Assembly: GCA_029706075.1 (NCBI GenBank)
Contig: JAINUG010000020.1
Location: 6,105,860-6,169,859, forward strand
Direction: 5' to 3'
DNA: 64,000 bases
Origin: Aldrovandia affinis
Lineage: Eukaryota; Chordata; Actinopteri; Notacanthiformes; Halosauridae
Part shown: positions 35,501-46,326 of the stretch, piece by piece
Position numbering within the stretch: the first letter of the stretch is position 1
How the letters are laid out: each line of letters starts with the position of its first letter
The notes under the pieces: model-generated
What the model saw: only the letters and a program-made list of their open reading frames with translations
Database searches by the model: none
What the model was told of the DNA's origin: nothing
Program-made: the position numbers and the translations under genes

Positions 35501-38500
35501 CCGGAGTGTCATTACACTAACAGACTGGCTGTGATGGATGGGAGGATCTTTTCATGTAATAAGAGGACTTGAAGATCTGCCCTAAAGAATGGTTACCCAA
35601 TAAGGGATCTGTTCCTGTTCCCAGAAACAGAGTCTACACTTATATAGTTTTTCTATGAGATTGGTGACCATGTTGGGGGGGGGGGATCTTTGACCATTCC
35701 TCCATACAGAATCTTTCAAGATCATTCGGTCTCTGCTTGTGGACTGCCCTCTTCAATTAATTGGAAAAAACCCCACATTTTTGGAGACCATATTTATTTT
35801 AGTTCGATTTAATTTAAGATAATTGTTAGGGGTGTGAAAAATGTAGACTTCTTTTTAATAATTAATTTCTTTTGGGGAAAAAAATATTACCTATTAAACC
35901 AAATATGCGAGTTTCTCAAAGATAATGCACTACACAGTTAAAGGAGGGATGGATGTAAACATTTTTTTTTTAAATAGCCTATTCTTTGAAAAGATTCCCT
36001 TGATTTTTTATCTATTAAACCCCTTATTATTATTTACTTTCTCTAACGTGACGTCAAGAAAGAGATCGCTACAACTTGACACAAGTCTGAGTCTTCATGT
36101 TTAGGTTACACTTGCTACTCTCGAATTTGAGTCCTCAAAAAAAAAAAAAGTTTAAAAAAAAGTTATGCTGCTTTCAGGTTCTCTTTTCCAGACAGTTCCT
36201 TAGTGGCTTGGTCTAATTTGATCTTTTCACATTTTTCATATGTCAAAGCCACATTTACATTTTTCTTGATGTTGTTATTATTATTTATGTCTTTTTCAGG
36301 GACATAGCAAAAGCATTGGTACAACATAAAAATAAAAAAACAAGCACCAGATTAATTGCATTTGGTGTGTGTAGCCAAAGGCCAATTTCCAACACCTTTC
36401 CCCAATAAACGACAGAAAAATAAAAGTATGTATCAAAAAATAAAATACATTATAAAATACATGCACAAAATAAAAATCTATTTTACACAGCAAAATAGCA
36501 AATATTTACATCTTTTATGATAAATAAGTTGATCACAAAATATAAGAGACTATTTTTTTTAAATCGCTGTGTAAAAAAAGCAGTTAAAAAATACAGTTAA
36601 AAAAGCTATTTGAAATCTGATTTTCCTTAAGCTATTTTGGTGAAATTACATAAAGTACTCTTAATATCAGTTATTAGTGAATTCCAGTGTTTAGGGGCTT
36701 TTATAGAAAATGCTGATTGACCAAATTTTGTAATGCATGTGGATATAGAGCAATCTCCTCAAGTGGTGGCTCTTGAAGATCAGTTGGAACAATGAGCTTG
36801 TAACTATATTAATTAGTTTTGAAGTGGGGTTGTGGACAATTTTAAACATAATATATGCCATTTAGCAGACGCTTTTATCCAAAGCGACTTACAGTAGTGA
36901 ATGCATACATTTTCAGTATATGTGGCCCCAGTGGGGATTGAACCCACAACCTAAGCATTGCCAACGCTGTGCTCTACCAACTGAGCCACACATTTTTTTA
37001 AACATGAGACATACATCAGAATGCACCTAAAGTTATACAAACTCAATAAGTTACATTTATTTCATATCTTGCAACGATGGTATTGAGTAGGTTTTTGATC
37101 TAAAATCTTTACGTTTAAGTAGGTTTATAAAGGGAGTGCAGTGACTACATTCTCCAGCTTGAGACCAACCTGTTATGCAGTATGCCAGGTGAGAATAATC
37201 ATAGTGTGCTGTGGCAGGATTAGAGGTGTGGGGTTTCCACGCAGCCAAAGAACGGTAACAAAATCACCATACAACAGAAAATAGGAAACAAGATGGATTT
37301 ATTAGGGAAACTTACACAAAACCGGGAATATGGGGAAGCAAACAAGCACAGTTCGTTATTCTCCCTCTCCCTTTATTAGTCGTTATTCGTAATCTGTAGT
37401 CGTTATTCCAATCCAGATTCTCCGATAAACAGTGGTCAGCACACAAACAGGGTTTTCCAAAACAATCCAAGTCGAGCCAGTAATCAATCCAAATGCAAAT
37501 CTCACTATCACTCTCAATTGCCAGTGTTTTTCCCATACGGTACTTTGCGATTATCCTGTGGAAAAGGTGCATCTTTTATTTCCTGTATGATCACTTAGCT
37601 AACGCATCTCAGGTGTGGGGCGTCAGCCCCGGACTTCCCATTACGGTGCGGGGGTGGAGCCAGCAGGCTGCTATGTACCGCCCTTCTACTACCACCCCTC
37701 AGTATGCCTCTGGGCGCCTGCCACATATCCCCTTCCTCAGCTCCGACCGGGAGGTAGCGGCGGTCTGACACCACAGGGCATCTCTCCGGGAGAGGGCATC
37801 TGCATTGACGTGGGTAGCACCGGACCTGTGGAGCACAGAAAACGCAAATGGTTGCAAAGACAAAAACCATCTGGTGACCCGGACGTTAGTCTCTATTTCG
37901 TGCCATCCACACTAGCGGTGCGTGGTCCATGACAAGAGTGAATAGCCGTCCTAACAGGTAATACTTCAGGTTTTCGAGTGTCCATTTAATAGCCAGACAC
38001 TCTTTCTCCATGGTGGAATATCTCTGCTCTCACGGCAATAATAGGTGTTCCTCACCTCCCTGTAGTTGCGACAGTACAGCCCCCAAGCCCGTTTCCGATG
38101 TGTCGGTCTGTACCAGCAATGGTTTTTGGAAATCTGGTGTCACCAGGACTGGTCCCGAACAGAGTGCGCTCTTGAAACCCCGGAATGTTTCTTCCGCGTC
38201 ATCACTCCGCTTAACCTGTTGGGGTAATGTTTCTGGCCAGGTCAGTTAGGGCCCTGGCTATGGTCGCGAAATTTGGAATGAATCTCCAGTAGTAACTGGC
38301 CAGCCCAATAAAGGTGTGAATATCATCAAGATAAGCAGTGGCATACTCTCAATGGGGTCGCAGAACCCAGTCCATCAACCGCTGGAAAGTGGGTGGGGCT
38401 CCATGTGGTCCGAAGGGGAGTTTCCTGTACTGGAACAGGCCGTCGGGGGTGGCGAATTCAGTCTTCTCTCATGACTCAGGAGTCAGGGGTACCTGCTCAT

Positions 38501-41500
38501 ATACTTTTGTTTAGTCCAGGGTACTAATAAACCAGGCTGTTCCGAGCCTCTCAAATAGCTCATCCACTCTGGGCATGGGATATGCATCAAATTTCAAAAT
38601 CTCATTTAACTTCAAGTAAAAAAAATCATTGCAGAAACGTATGGTTCCGTCGGGTTTGGGAACCAACACTATTGGGCTACACCATTCGCTTTGCGATTCC
38701 TCAATAATCCTGCTGCCAACATTGTTTGTACCTCTTTCCTTACGGCTTCTCTCCTGGCCTCAGGGATACGATATGGACTTAGCCGTTACCTTCTTCCCCG
38801 GTTCTGTATCAATATGGTGCTGGATTAGGTCTGTATGTCCTGGCTCATTCAAAAATGTGTCTCGGTGGCGGCTGATCATCTCCCTAATTTCCTGCTTTTG
38901 AGCCGGGCTCAGCTGTTCCCCCAGCAGCACATCATCTGAAGTGGTAACTGTAAAACAGGGTTCGGAATACGCAGTACACAGTTCTTCTCTTGCATGCCAG
39001 TTTTTAAGTAGGCTGACATGATACATTTACGTAACATTGCGGCGATCAGGCTGTCTTACCCGGTAATTCACTTCGCTTACTTTTTCAATGATCTTGTATG
39101 GACCTTTTCACCTCGCTAGAAACTTACATTCCGACGTGGGTACCAGCATCAGGACTTTGTCTCCTGGCTGAAATTCCCACAGCTGTGCCCCTTGGTTGTA
39201 TCCACATGACTGTGCAGCCTGTGCTTCCGGAACAATTGGCCACAACGTTGTCTCTCATTTCTGCGACATGTTCCACCAGTGTGCGATGTGGTGAGGGTTG
39301 TTGCTCCCAGGGTTCCTTGGCTAAGTCTAGGATCCCTCGGGGTCGCCTACCATATAGGAGCTTGAAGGGTGAGAACCCAGTTGAAGCCTGTAGCAATTCT
39401 CGAATCGAAAACATCAGAAATGGTAGAAGTTGATCCCAGTTTCTGCCATGTGCCTCCATCACCTTCCTCAGCATGCTCTTGAGGGTCCTGTTGAACCGTT
39501 CCACCAGTCCACCGGTCTGTGGGTGATATACTGAAGTGTGCAATTGGTTAATATCCATCAATTTGCATAAATCTCTCATCACTCTTGACGTGAATGGAGT
39601 TCCTTGATCAGTTAAAATTTCGGATGGTATGCCCACTCGTGAAAATAGCAACAACAACTCACGGGCAATGCCCTTCGTGACCATCGTGCGCAGCGGTACT
39701 GCTTCCGGGTACCTAGTGGCATAATCAAGAATGACAAGAATTTATTGGTACCCCCTACTACTTCTTGGAAGTGGTCCCACAAGATCCATAGCTATTCGAC
39801 TGAAGGGAGTAGAGATAATTGGTAAGGGGATTAGCAAGTTACGAAACTTGGGTCTTGGTGCCACCCGCTGGCACTCTGGACACACCCGACAGAAATATTC
39901 AACCGCCCTCTTTATTTCCGGCCAGTGAAATCGGTCTCTTACCCTCTCTAAGGTATTTTCCACCCCCAGGTGGGCCCCTAAAACATGGGAATGGGCGAGC
40001 TGTGACACAGACTTCACCAACAGTCGCAGCACTAACAACAGTTCTCATTGTTTTTCCAGATTACTTGGTATAACAATTTGTTTTTAATAACAAAGTGAGG
40101 GTACGTTACCTCGTTCACCCCCTCGAGTGGTGTTCCATCCACCACAGTAACCTGTGGAGGGCATTCTTCAGGTTCAGGTCTTCTAGCTGGGCTCTTCCAA
40201 AATGCCTAGTCAAAGCTACAAACTCTGGCGCCACCTCAGTGTCCATAGGGAACACGTTGGCCAGACTTATTTTGCCATCTTCTCGGTTTTCGTCAGCACT
40301 GGCGGACTTTGGCGGGGGGCTCGGTGGAAGCATTGGGGTCCATCTCCTGAAACCCGCACAATTTGGCTTCCCCGTTAGACATTTCAGAAACATTTCTTTT
40401 TGTGAGTTTAATTTTATGGTGCGCTCTTTTTTCCTTTTTCCCCCTCATACCTGACCACAGCCTGCCAAACATCGGGCAGTCTCTCCCTAGGAGTACCGGG
40501 ACAGTCAGGTTGGATACAACCCCAGCTCTCCGCCCTATTGTTGTCTGCAGGTTCAGGAGGGTGGTGGGATAATTATTTGTTTCACCATGAATACAGGTTA
40601 CGGTGTCCGGTTGGTTCTCAGACTGGGCGGATTCAGGGTGGTTCAGGGTCACCATACTTCCGGAGTCCAGAAGCGCTGTGGTGTCTTTCCCATTGGCCCT
40701 TACCAGGGTGACTGGTGGGGGATTGCTCTCCTGTGCCCAGCATGATGTCAACAGACCACAGGGTTTCCCGGTTACGGTTTCACTGGTCAAAACTGACTGC
40801 ATTGATACATCCCGACGAGGGCAACTCCATGACAGGTGGCCCGTCTCACCGCAGTCGGAAACACTTCCTTTGTTCTCCGTCCAAAAAGGGGCGTCGTCTG
40901 GGTGGGCGGTGTTGGGGATTGTAGTCATCTTTGACATTACTCCAGGGCATTCCGTCACTTTTCTTTTTCTCCTTAAGTCGGGATGTTGGGTCAGGTTGTT
41001 GGGGTTGGCTACTGCGCAGAACCTCCAGTACCGCTTGATGTCCCTCCACTACCTCCAAGAGTTGATCAGCACTGTGGATTCGCTTGGCTGGCTAACGTCT
41101 TGGTGTCATAAGGGTCAGCGTTCATCCAATTTTTTGTTATGCGGATCAGATCATGCATTTGGGATCTGGGGGACAAAGCGGAATCATAACTCCAGTCATG
41201 AAATTCCTGGGCTTGGCTGATCAAGGCGTGACCATAACGACGCAGGATTTCTTTCATCAGAATGTCATAATTCTTTGCTTGTTCCGTGGTCACATCCTGG
41301 TACGTCTTTTGGGCTGTTCCTTACAGGAAGAGAGCAATCAGGCTGGCCTATTGCTCCTGTGGCCACTCTTCGCGGCTGGCAGTTCTCTCAAACGTCTGCA
41401 GGTACGGATGGACGAGCTAGGAGCCACTCAGGGACGGTGCGCTGTTCCTCCAACAACTCTCAATTCATCGCCTGCTGGGTGATATTGGCTTCCACGAGTT

Positions 41501-44500
41501 GTTTAAACGACACTTCCCTTCTCCTTTGTATCGACTTGGTTATTTTTCAATGGCTCTGTTAGGCACTGATGCCTGCCCGCATTCTCCACTGTGGCAGGAT
41601 CAGGGGTGTGGGGTTTCCACGCAGCCAAAGAACAATAGCAAAATACATCCAACATACAACAAGAAAATAGGAAACGAGGGATTTATTAAGGAAACTTACA
41701 CAAAACCGGGAATATGGGGAAGCAAACAAGCACAGTCCGTTATTCTCTCTCTCCCTTTATTAGTCGTTATCCGTAATCTGTAGTCGTTATTCCAATCCAG
41801 ATTCTCCGATAAACAGTGGTCAGCACACAAACAGGGTTTTCCAAAACAATCCAAGTCGAGCCAGTAATCAATCCAAATGCAAATCTCACTATCACTCTCA
41901 ATTGCCAGCGCTTTTCCCATATGGAACTTTGCAATTATCCTGTGGAAAAGGTGCATCTTTTATTTCCTGTATGATCACTTAGCTAATGCATCTCAGGTGT
42001 GGTGCGTCAGCCCCAGACTTTCCATTACGGTGCAGGGGTGGAGCCAGCAGGCTACTACAATGGGGGAAATAAGTATTGAACACATCAACATTTTGTCCAG
42101 TAAATGTATTTCCAATGAGCCTATTCAAGTGAAATTTGCACCAGACTTTGGTATTAACTCAAGAAATCCAGACAAAAACATTAAAGATTAAAGTCCATAT
42201 GTAAATAAAGTTATGTGTAATAAAGTGGAATGACATAGGAAAAAAGTATTGAACACACTAACTGAAATTAATTCAATACTTAGTGGAGAAGCCTTTGTTT
42301 GTAATGACAGCTTCAAGGCGCTTTCTGTATGAAGTAACTAATCGCCCGCAGTATTCAGGTGTGATTTTGGCCCATTCCTCTACACAGATTGTCTTTAAAT
42401 CTTGAAGACCGCGGGGGGCCCTCTTGTGAATCTGGATCTTCAGATGCTTCCACAAATGTTCAATTGGGTTTAAGTCAGGTGATTGACTGGGCCATTCCAA
42501 CAAGTTGATTTTCTTTCTCTGAAACCAATTGCGAGTTTCCTTTGCTGTATGCTTTGGATCGTTGTCCTGCTGGACGTCCACCCACGTCTCATCCTCAGCA
42601 TCCTGGTGGATGGCAGCAGGTTCATCTCAAGAATCTCTGTGTACATGGCTCCATTTATTGTTCCTTCAATGATATGAAGTCTGCCAGTACCACGAGAGGA
42701 GAAACAGCCCCACATCATGATACTTCCACCTCCAAACTTCACTGTTGGTATAGTGTTATTCGGGTGATGTGCAGTGCCATTCCTCCTGTGTGTTGTGTGA
42801 CAGCCAAAAAGTTCAATTTTGGTCTCATCTGACCAGAGTACATGCTCCCAGTAGTTCACTGGCTTGTCCAAATGTTGTTTGGCAAACTTTAAACAAGCTT
42901 CAACATGTCTTTTTTTTCAGTAGTGGAGTCTTGCGGGCTGAGCGTGCACAGAGGCCATGGCGGTGGAGTGCATTGCCTACTGTGCAATCTACTGTCACAG
43001 TTGTACCTGCTGCCTCCAAGTCTTTCTGGAGCTCTTTCCTAGTGGTCCTTGGCTCTTTGGCTACTCTTCCAAGTATCCTTCTGACTCCCTGATCAGAAAT
43101 CTTGCGAGGAGCTCCTGGCCGGTTGATGGTGGAGTGATGTTGCTTCCACTTACGGATAATGCCCTCAATGGTGCTTACTGGAAGATTCAGAAGTTGTGAA
43201 ATACGTCTGTAGCCAATTCCATTTTCATGTTTTGCAACAATCTGGTTGCGAAGGTCTTGAGAGAGCTCTTTGCTTTTACCCATCATTAGATGTTTCTTGT
43301 GTGGCACCTTGGTAACAAAAAAAAACTTTTATAGCCTATCAATATATTCTAACCCAGCTGACATTAATTAGCACAGATTGGAGGTAGAGTTGCCTCCTAA
43401 TTAGTTATGGTTTTCAGCTGGTTCCTTGCCTTTCCTTGCTGTGGTGTACTGCTTTTTCGTAGTGTGTTCAATATTTTTTTCCTGTTTCATTCCACTTTAT
43501 TACACATAACTTTATTTACATATGGACTTTAATGTTTAGATTTTTTGTCTGGTTTATTTGAGTTAATACCAAAGTCTGGTGCAAATTTCACTTGAATAGG
43601 CTCATTGGAAATGCATTTACTGGACAAAATGTTGATGTGTTCAATACTTATTTCCCCCATTGTAGTAGCCTGCTGGCTCCACCCCTGCACCGTAATGGAA
43701 AGTCTGGGGCTGACGCACCACACCTGAGATGCGTTAGCTAAAAACGTTTGACAAGTTACACTTGATTTTATTTGTGATTTTCTTTATAAGTTTTATAAAG
43801 TTAGATTTGGGTCCAAGATATTTAAATTCAGAAACAATGCTGATCCCCCCCCTCCTTAATATAGATGTATATAGATTATTATTTTTTTCTCCTCCCGGGA
43901 ATTAACTTCTGTAGTTTTGCCCCCATTTATACCAAGACATGAAAGATCAACCTATTCTGAAATGCTTTAAAAGAAAACTTCTAACTATCTTTTCTGCAAC
44001 TTTTGAAATGGCCGGCAAAATGCTCATTGGTCTACAGCAAAAAAAGAAAAGGAGCGAGAGGAATGGCTGCAGTTCATTTAGGATCGGCGCACTCTCACGT
44101 CTTCTATTTCAAAAACACAGGACTTAGTGCTGAAGTAAGTCAATAAAAATACTTAACTACCCATTCATAAATAGACGCACATAATCTGATCTGTAGTTAA
44201 AGGAAAATCTAAATGTTAAAGTGGAACTGCAGGTGTCTCCCCCAAATCCTGTCATATATTAAAGGAATAGTGAGTGAACACCCTAATCAAAAGGAAGAGA
44301 AGAAAATTCTAAGTATAGTAAAGTATATCGTTTTGCCATATGTTTGCAATGAATCGTTAATAAAGTAAAATATTTTCCAAGTTGGAAAATTATATTATCT
44401 CAGTAATAGTATTATTTGCTTTGCTCATTCAGTCTTTTTTGCTCATTTTCATCAAGGGTAGCAATAATTCTGGACCTGACGATGCATACTTTTTTTCGAC

Positions 44501-46326
44501 AAATGGATTCAGATGACCAGACACCTAGGTTCAGTAGGAAAAGGACTGACACCCTCAAAACACAATTCTGTTTAGCAAAAATAAAATCTATTCAAGGCCA
44601 CACAACTACAGTTCAGAGCATTGTGCAGCTATTTTTAAGTTGCATCGAATCCAATACTTACCCATGACACTGCATGTAAGATTTTAATGTGGCCCTCTTG
44701 TTTACAGCGAGGTAATGCCATTATATGTTAATTCAGCATTGATTACTACTTGGCTACAGTACCCTGCAAAATTATTCACACTCTTGACAAACATGAGCAT
44801 TTTCAAGTAATATCCCCGAAGTAATCATTCATTTTTCTATTATTATATTCCCGCCATATAATTATTTTAAATTAAATTAAATCTGCATTAACATGCTACT
44901 TATTTTCTTAGGGTAAAACTGTATTGTGGCCTCCCATGGCTTCCTGTTTTACTGGGGTATAAAAATGAGCTAACACACATGTAAAATCCATTTGCCATCC
45001 ATCACGTTGGGGAAAGCCAAAGAACTATCAGAAGAAACAAGACAAAGGGTAGTTGACCTACACTAGTCAGGTGACAAACAAATAAATAAACATATGCTCA
45101 ATCTGTTCACCAATTTCATAAAACACTCTAGAAGATGGCGGGGGTGCTGAAAACAGGGGTATAAATAATTGTGTCACATATGTATTTATTTGAGCATACA
45201 ATATAGCTCATTACCTGCGTTTTTTTATTTATACTCATTGAAACTCATTTTATTTTTTGCTCATCTTATCAAGTTGTGAATCATTTTGGAGTTGACTGTA
45301 TTATGCAAGAACGAAAAAAGGTACAACCAAACAGGCTAGCTAGCAGCATTAGACTATAGTTATACTATATATAACTATCAATCAGTGTACAAATGCACTG
45401 TTTGATCAAGTAAGGCTTGTCAGAATTTTCTAGTGTAATCCATGCAGTTATTGTGATCATTTTTGGATTGTACCAAACTCATTATGCCTGGCCTCCCTTT
45501 ACTACATGAATCGCTGCTTTATCAAAGCTAATTATCTTGTTATGTGTTCAACTAGAGCTGCTATAGAGACACATATAGGATTTCAGCTGAATTACAGGCT
45601 GAAAAAGCCTGTTGCACAATGTGCAGACCCCTATTCATGATTATATTTTTTCAGTGAACAGGAACCATGACCGACCACACTGTATCAGAGTTCACTATAC
45701 AGCTCATGTGCATCTACAGTAACTGTGCAGAAAGCATAACAACATAAGTAATGTATCACACACAGGACAAAATACTCTACTAAAAAGATCCAACTTCACA
45801 TTTGAAAAAAAAAAAAATCTATATCAAAAATATTTATATAAATCAGCCAGTGTATATAAACCCAGTGTACCTGCACAGGTAAAAATAGACATGATTTCTT
45901 ACCTGTGTAACTGCTGGATGGTGCAGGGCTGTCCAAGCCTGGGGTGCTGTAACGGTTAGTGCCCTTCTCCAGCTGGTCCTCCTCAGGCCTATCTCCATTC
46001 TGTGACCCCATGTCCCATCCCTGCCTCTCAGGGGAGGCCTCCAGTCCCATCCCGTTCGAGCCCCGGCTACCCCTGCCATCCTCCTCTGAGCCCAGCTCTG
46101 AAAGGCTGGCCACCTTTAAAGCGTCCGTCAGGTCCTGCTTCTGGCCGGGTCCTGTTCCCCCCAGTGCCCTCTCCCCAGCCGTTTCCTGGGGCAACACCTG
46201 GCAGCTGTGCGGGGAGGTGTCCCCATTGTCCAGGCAGATACCCCCCATGTCCCGCACCGCGGCCGCACCCAGCCCCCCAAGGTCTTCGCTTTTGATCCCC
46301 AAAGTGGCTGGCTGAGTCTCGTCCAT
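29285..46326 (-). CDS. ppard: PPAR-delta nuclear receptor
   Basis: Seven coding exons join in phase to 538 residues. PPAR-delta is a fatty-acid-activated nuclear receptor that pairs with RXR on DR1 elements and drives lipid oxidation genes. Residues 1-170 are the A/B region, about 100 longer than in human PPARD but joining it at PAPSSSYTD. Residues 171-192 are zinc finger 1 with the P box CEGCK, and 193-238 hold finger 2 ([18 protein letters not shown]). The ligand-binding domain fills the C-terminal half, ending in the AF-2 helix [11 protein letters not shown]. The delta subtype is favoured over alpha and gamma by [18 protein letters not shown] and by [12 protein letters not shown]. The start at 46,326 gives the in-frame A/B exon. 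It is preceded by two short uORFs. All key zinc-binding cysteines are present and no coding break was seen. Confidence 0.96.
29580..29925 (-). mobile_element. GC-rich tRNA-derived SINE, copy 2
   Basis: Same family as 27,820-28,195 (shared tcccaatttagtagccgatt, aggccggcgatgatccgcct, gagcggacagccaattgccg). The head is shortened: the B-box part present in copy 1 is missing. It lies in the ppard intron less than 50 bp from the terminal exon, on the same strand as copy 1. Confidence 0.75.
30000..30773 (+). mobile_element. Tc1-like transposon, internally deleted
   Basis: The ends read ctgcctggccaaaaaaaaag and, in reverse complement, ctgcccgtcccaaaaaaaag, with TA on the left. Plus-strand frames 30,130-30,474 and 30,471-30,744 encode the catalytic part ([50 protein letters not shown]). 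The N-terminal DNA-binding region is deleted and the frame shifts between the two blocks. It lies in a ppard intron. Confidence 0.9.
30774..31143. other. ppard intron, nothing notable
   Basis: Intronic sequence between the Tc1-like element and the ligand-binding exon. No repeat was recognised. Confidence 0.4.
31144..31387 (-). CDS. ppard: ppard exon: ligand-binding domain part 2
   Basis: Encodes residues 376-457 ([20 protein letters not shown] through [12 protein letters not shown]). The pyrimidine tract of its acceptor is a pure run of 13 C. The donor is gtgagt. Confidence 0.96.
31915..32590 (+). mobile_element. CR1/L2-group LINE, endonuclease region remnant
   Basis: A plus-strand frame (31,979-32,452) encodes an apurinic-type endonuclease segment with the landmarks [31 protein letters not shown] and [13 protein letters not shown], preceded by [10 protein letters not shown] stop at 32,450 separates it from [20 protein letters not shown]. 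Both the 5' part and the reverse transcriptase are missing. It is antisense inside a ppard intron. Confidence 0.85.
32755..32961 (-). CDS. ppard: ppard exon: ligand-binding domain part 1
   Basis: Encodes residues 307-375 ([20 protein letters not shown] through [12 protein letters not shown]), including [20 protein letters not shown], the helix 3 segment that lines the ligand pocket in PPARs. Confidence 0.96.
33062..34123. other. ppard intron, no gene or named repeat
   Basis: AT-rich intronic sequence between two ligand-binding-domain exons. A pure A run at 33,320-33,329 is the only simple feature. Confidence 0.4.
34124..34326 (-). CDS. ppard: ppard exon: hinge and start of ligand-binding domain
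   Basis: Encodes residues 239-306 ([20 protein letters not shown] through [16 protein letters not shown]). The [17 protein letters not shown] stretch is a PPAR signature. Confidence 0.95.
34824..34962 (-). CDS. ppard: ppard exon: zinc finger 2
   Basis: Encodes residues 193-239 ([20 protein letters not shown] through [12 protein letters not shown]). It completes the DNA-binding domain, and all finger cysteines are present. Confidence 0.96.
35312..35463 (-). CDS. ppard: ppard exon: hinge into zinc finger 1
   Basis: Encodes residues 142-192 ([20 protein letters not shown], then [22 protein letters not shown]). The four zinc-coordinating cysteines and the CEGCK P box are intact. The donor follows CTGCAAG. 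Confidence 0.96.
35640..35830. mobile_element. Tc1-like remnant
   Basis: ttgaccattcctccatacag then aatctttcaagatcattcgg and tggactgccctcttcaattaa resemble the antisense of a Tc1 transposase as it appears in many fish genomes. It is too short to bound. Confidence 0.5.
36856..36991 (-). mobile_element. Short tRNA-derived SINE
   Basis: On the minus strand a tRNA-like head (tgtggctcagttggtagagc, B box gggttcaatccccac) is followed directly by the gtcgctttggataaaagcgt tail module. Short direct repeats around ttttaaacat flank it. It is inserted into a longer unidentified repeat in the large ppard intron. Confidence 0.8.
37210..37677 (-). repeat. LTR of the gypsy element (3' LTR by element sense)
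   Basis: Starts tgtggcaggattagaggtgt and runs to gagccagcaggctgctatg. It aligns along its whole length with 41,590-42,057. The boundary at the inner end is within a few bases. Confidence 0.85.
41590..42057 (-). repeat. LTR of the gypsy element (5' LTR by element sense)
   Basis: Starts tgtggcaggatcaggggtgt and ends at gagccagcaggctacta, where the Tc1-like element begins. It matches the other LTR closely, apart from small differences. Confidence 0.87.
42058..43662 (-). mobile_element. Tc1/mariner-like transposon with ~205-bp TIRs, copy B
   Basis: Same family as copy A, 1,605 bp, flanked by TA at 42,056-42,057 and 43,663-43,664. On the minus strand, 42,900-43,307 encodes an uninterrupted paired helix-turn-helix region ([36 protein letters not shown]). 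42,470-42,871 and 42,273-42,581 encode the catalytic region ([33 protein letters not shown]) through the normal C terminus ([13 protein letters not shown]). These blocks lie in different frames, and a short deletion removes residues after GCHTTH, so the copy is inactive. Confidence 0.95.
42900..43307 (-). pseudogene. Tc1-like transposase N-terminal (DNA-binding) part
   Basis: A 135-residue frame holds both helix-turn-helix units and the linker expected of the Tc1 paired-like DNA-binding domain ([40 protein letters not shown]). It ends in KKKTC because of a frame change before the catalytic domain. Confidence 0.85.
43663..43740 (+). repeat. Inverted 78-bp copy of the LTR end
   Basis: tagtagcctgctggctccac and the bases following are the reverse complement of 41,980-42,057, the end of the gypsy LTR, nearly base for base. 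The match stops abruptly at gcgttagcta. With the Tc1-like element removed, the two would form a palindrome centred on TA. Confidence 0.93.
43741..44756. other. ppard intron, no gene recognised
   Basis: AT-rich intronic sequence. Frames here are short and unmatched. Confidence 0.4.
44757..45298. mobile_element. Tc1-like mini-element, 542 bp
   Basis: Inverted ends cagtaccctgcaaaattatt and (reverse complement) cagtcaactccaaaatgatt are flanked by TA at 44,755-44,756 and 45,299-45,300. The interior around 44,995-45,060 (catcacgttggggaaagcca, aagaactatcagaagaaac) corresponds to the start region of a Tc1 transposase of the MGKxKE type. The rest of the coding region is deleted. Confidence 0.82.

Larger units (their letters stand above)
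37210..42057 (-). mobile_element. Ty3/gypsy LTR retrotransposon, Gmr1-like, broken
   Basis: A fossil element of about 4.85 kb with two LTRs of about 465 bp on the minus strand of the large ppard intron. From 5' to 3' its parts are a gag region with a CCHC knuckle, a protease region, integrase (zinc-binding and core parts, about 40.0-39.1 kb), then reverse transcriptase (about 39.0-38.3 kb) and RNase H (about 38.2-37.8 kb). Integrase ahead of reverse transcriptase is the order of the Gmr1-like group known from fish. It is broken, with at least half a dozen interruptions. The LTRs differ at a few percent of positions, suggesting moderate age. It has no sign of current function. Confidence 0.9.

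Noticed and set aside
36856-36991. Possible functional tRNA gene
   Set aside because: The tRNA-like head is joined to a SINE tail and cannot be folded as a complete tRNA.
45959-46315. Plus-strand Pro/Ser-rich frames
   Set aside because: Antisense shadows of the ppard A/B exon.
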